In this document: positions 63,977 to 64,000 of the stretch, in pieces | Layout of the letters: every line of letters begins with the position of its first letter | Position numbering within the stretch: position 1 is the stretch's first letter | Origin: Derxia lacustris | GTDB lineage: Bacteria; Pseudomonadota; Gammaproteobacteria; Burkholderiales; Burkholderiaceae_E | DNA length: 64,000 bases | Direction of reading: 5' to 3' | NCBI RefSeq assembly: GCF_002105195.1 | Contig: NZ_MUHU01000036.1 | Span: 39,649 to 103,648 of the forward strand | Notes under the pieces: generated by a model | What the model was told of the DNA's origin: nothing | The model's database searches: none | Seen by the model: only the letters and a program-made list of their open reading frames with translations | Program-made: the position numbers and the translations under genes

Positions 63977-64000
63977 TTACTCGATGACCTTGGCGACGAC
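63977..64000 (-). CDS. tuf: Elongation factor Tu, C-terminal end only
   Basis: The last seven codons and stop of a minus-strand gene: VVAKVIE followed by TAA (63977-63979). This is the end of EF-Tu, where relatives have GVVAK(I/V)(I/L)(E/G). The location ahead of tRNA-Trp and secE is where tuf belongs. The rest lies outside the window. Confidence 0.8.
   Translation of the reverse strand, partial: VVAKVIE

Overview
The window is high-GC DNA from a betaproteobacterium, most likely a member of the Burkholderiales. The evidence is gene order. At the left end an ABC-2 exporter, a BolA/IbaG protein and murA precede a histidine operon that uses the short, HisZ-dependent form of HisG. The his genes run on into a HIT gene and tatABC. 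The right end, on the minus strand, holds tuf, tRNA-Trp, secE, nusG, rplKAJL and rpoBC. No species is named because nothing in the sequence fixes one.

Layout. Positions 1-2834 (+) carry the end of an ABC ATPase gene, its permease, an IbaG-like gene and murA. Positions 2835-42694 are an accessory block of about 40 kb between murA and hisG, which are normally neighbours in Burkholderiales. Within it, 3142-23801 is a group 2/3 (Kps-type) capsule locus: kpsS (+) convergent with a long minus-strand series of kpsM, kpsT, kpsE, a kpsD-type export porin, a WcbI-like gene, three genes carrying four polysaccharide pyruvyl transferase (PST) domains, two GT4 glycosyltransferases, an exported FAD oxidoreductase and kpsC. 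Positions 23897-34021 hold a type I secretion pair (HlyD and ABC ATPase/permease), another GT4 gene and two large RTX calcium-binding proteins, which are the obvious substrates. Positions 34167-36292 hold an OmpR/EnvZ-type two-component pair. Positions 36494-41306 (+) are an envelope operon: a DUF2141 protein, an ABC ATPase and FtsX/MacB-like permease, a LolA-like protein with a Tat-type signal, and an outer-membrane protein. A 516-bp spacer with two long perfect inverted repeats and an uncharacterised gene complete the block.

Positions 42695-49722 (+) contain hisG, hisD, hisB, hisH, hisA, hisF, a signal peptidase gene, hisI and hisE. hisC is absent from its usual place between hisD and hisB, where a small minus-strand gene sits instead. 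HIT and tatABC follow and meet rpoC tail to tail at a strong bidirectional terminator. Positions 51832-64000 are the RNA polymerase and ribosomal protein cluster.

How the parts may work together: the capsule genes encode a complete ABC export path (KpsM/T/E/D) with the two Kdo linker transferases (KpsS/C). The PST, GT and WcbI genes would build and decorate the polymer. The type I system would export the RTX proteins to the same surface; its outer-membrane TolC partner is not in the window. The most unusual elements are the run of multidomain PST proteins, the KpsT with altered Walker A and signature motifs, and the structured spacer at 41307-41822.
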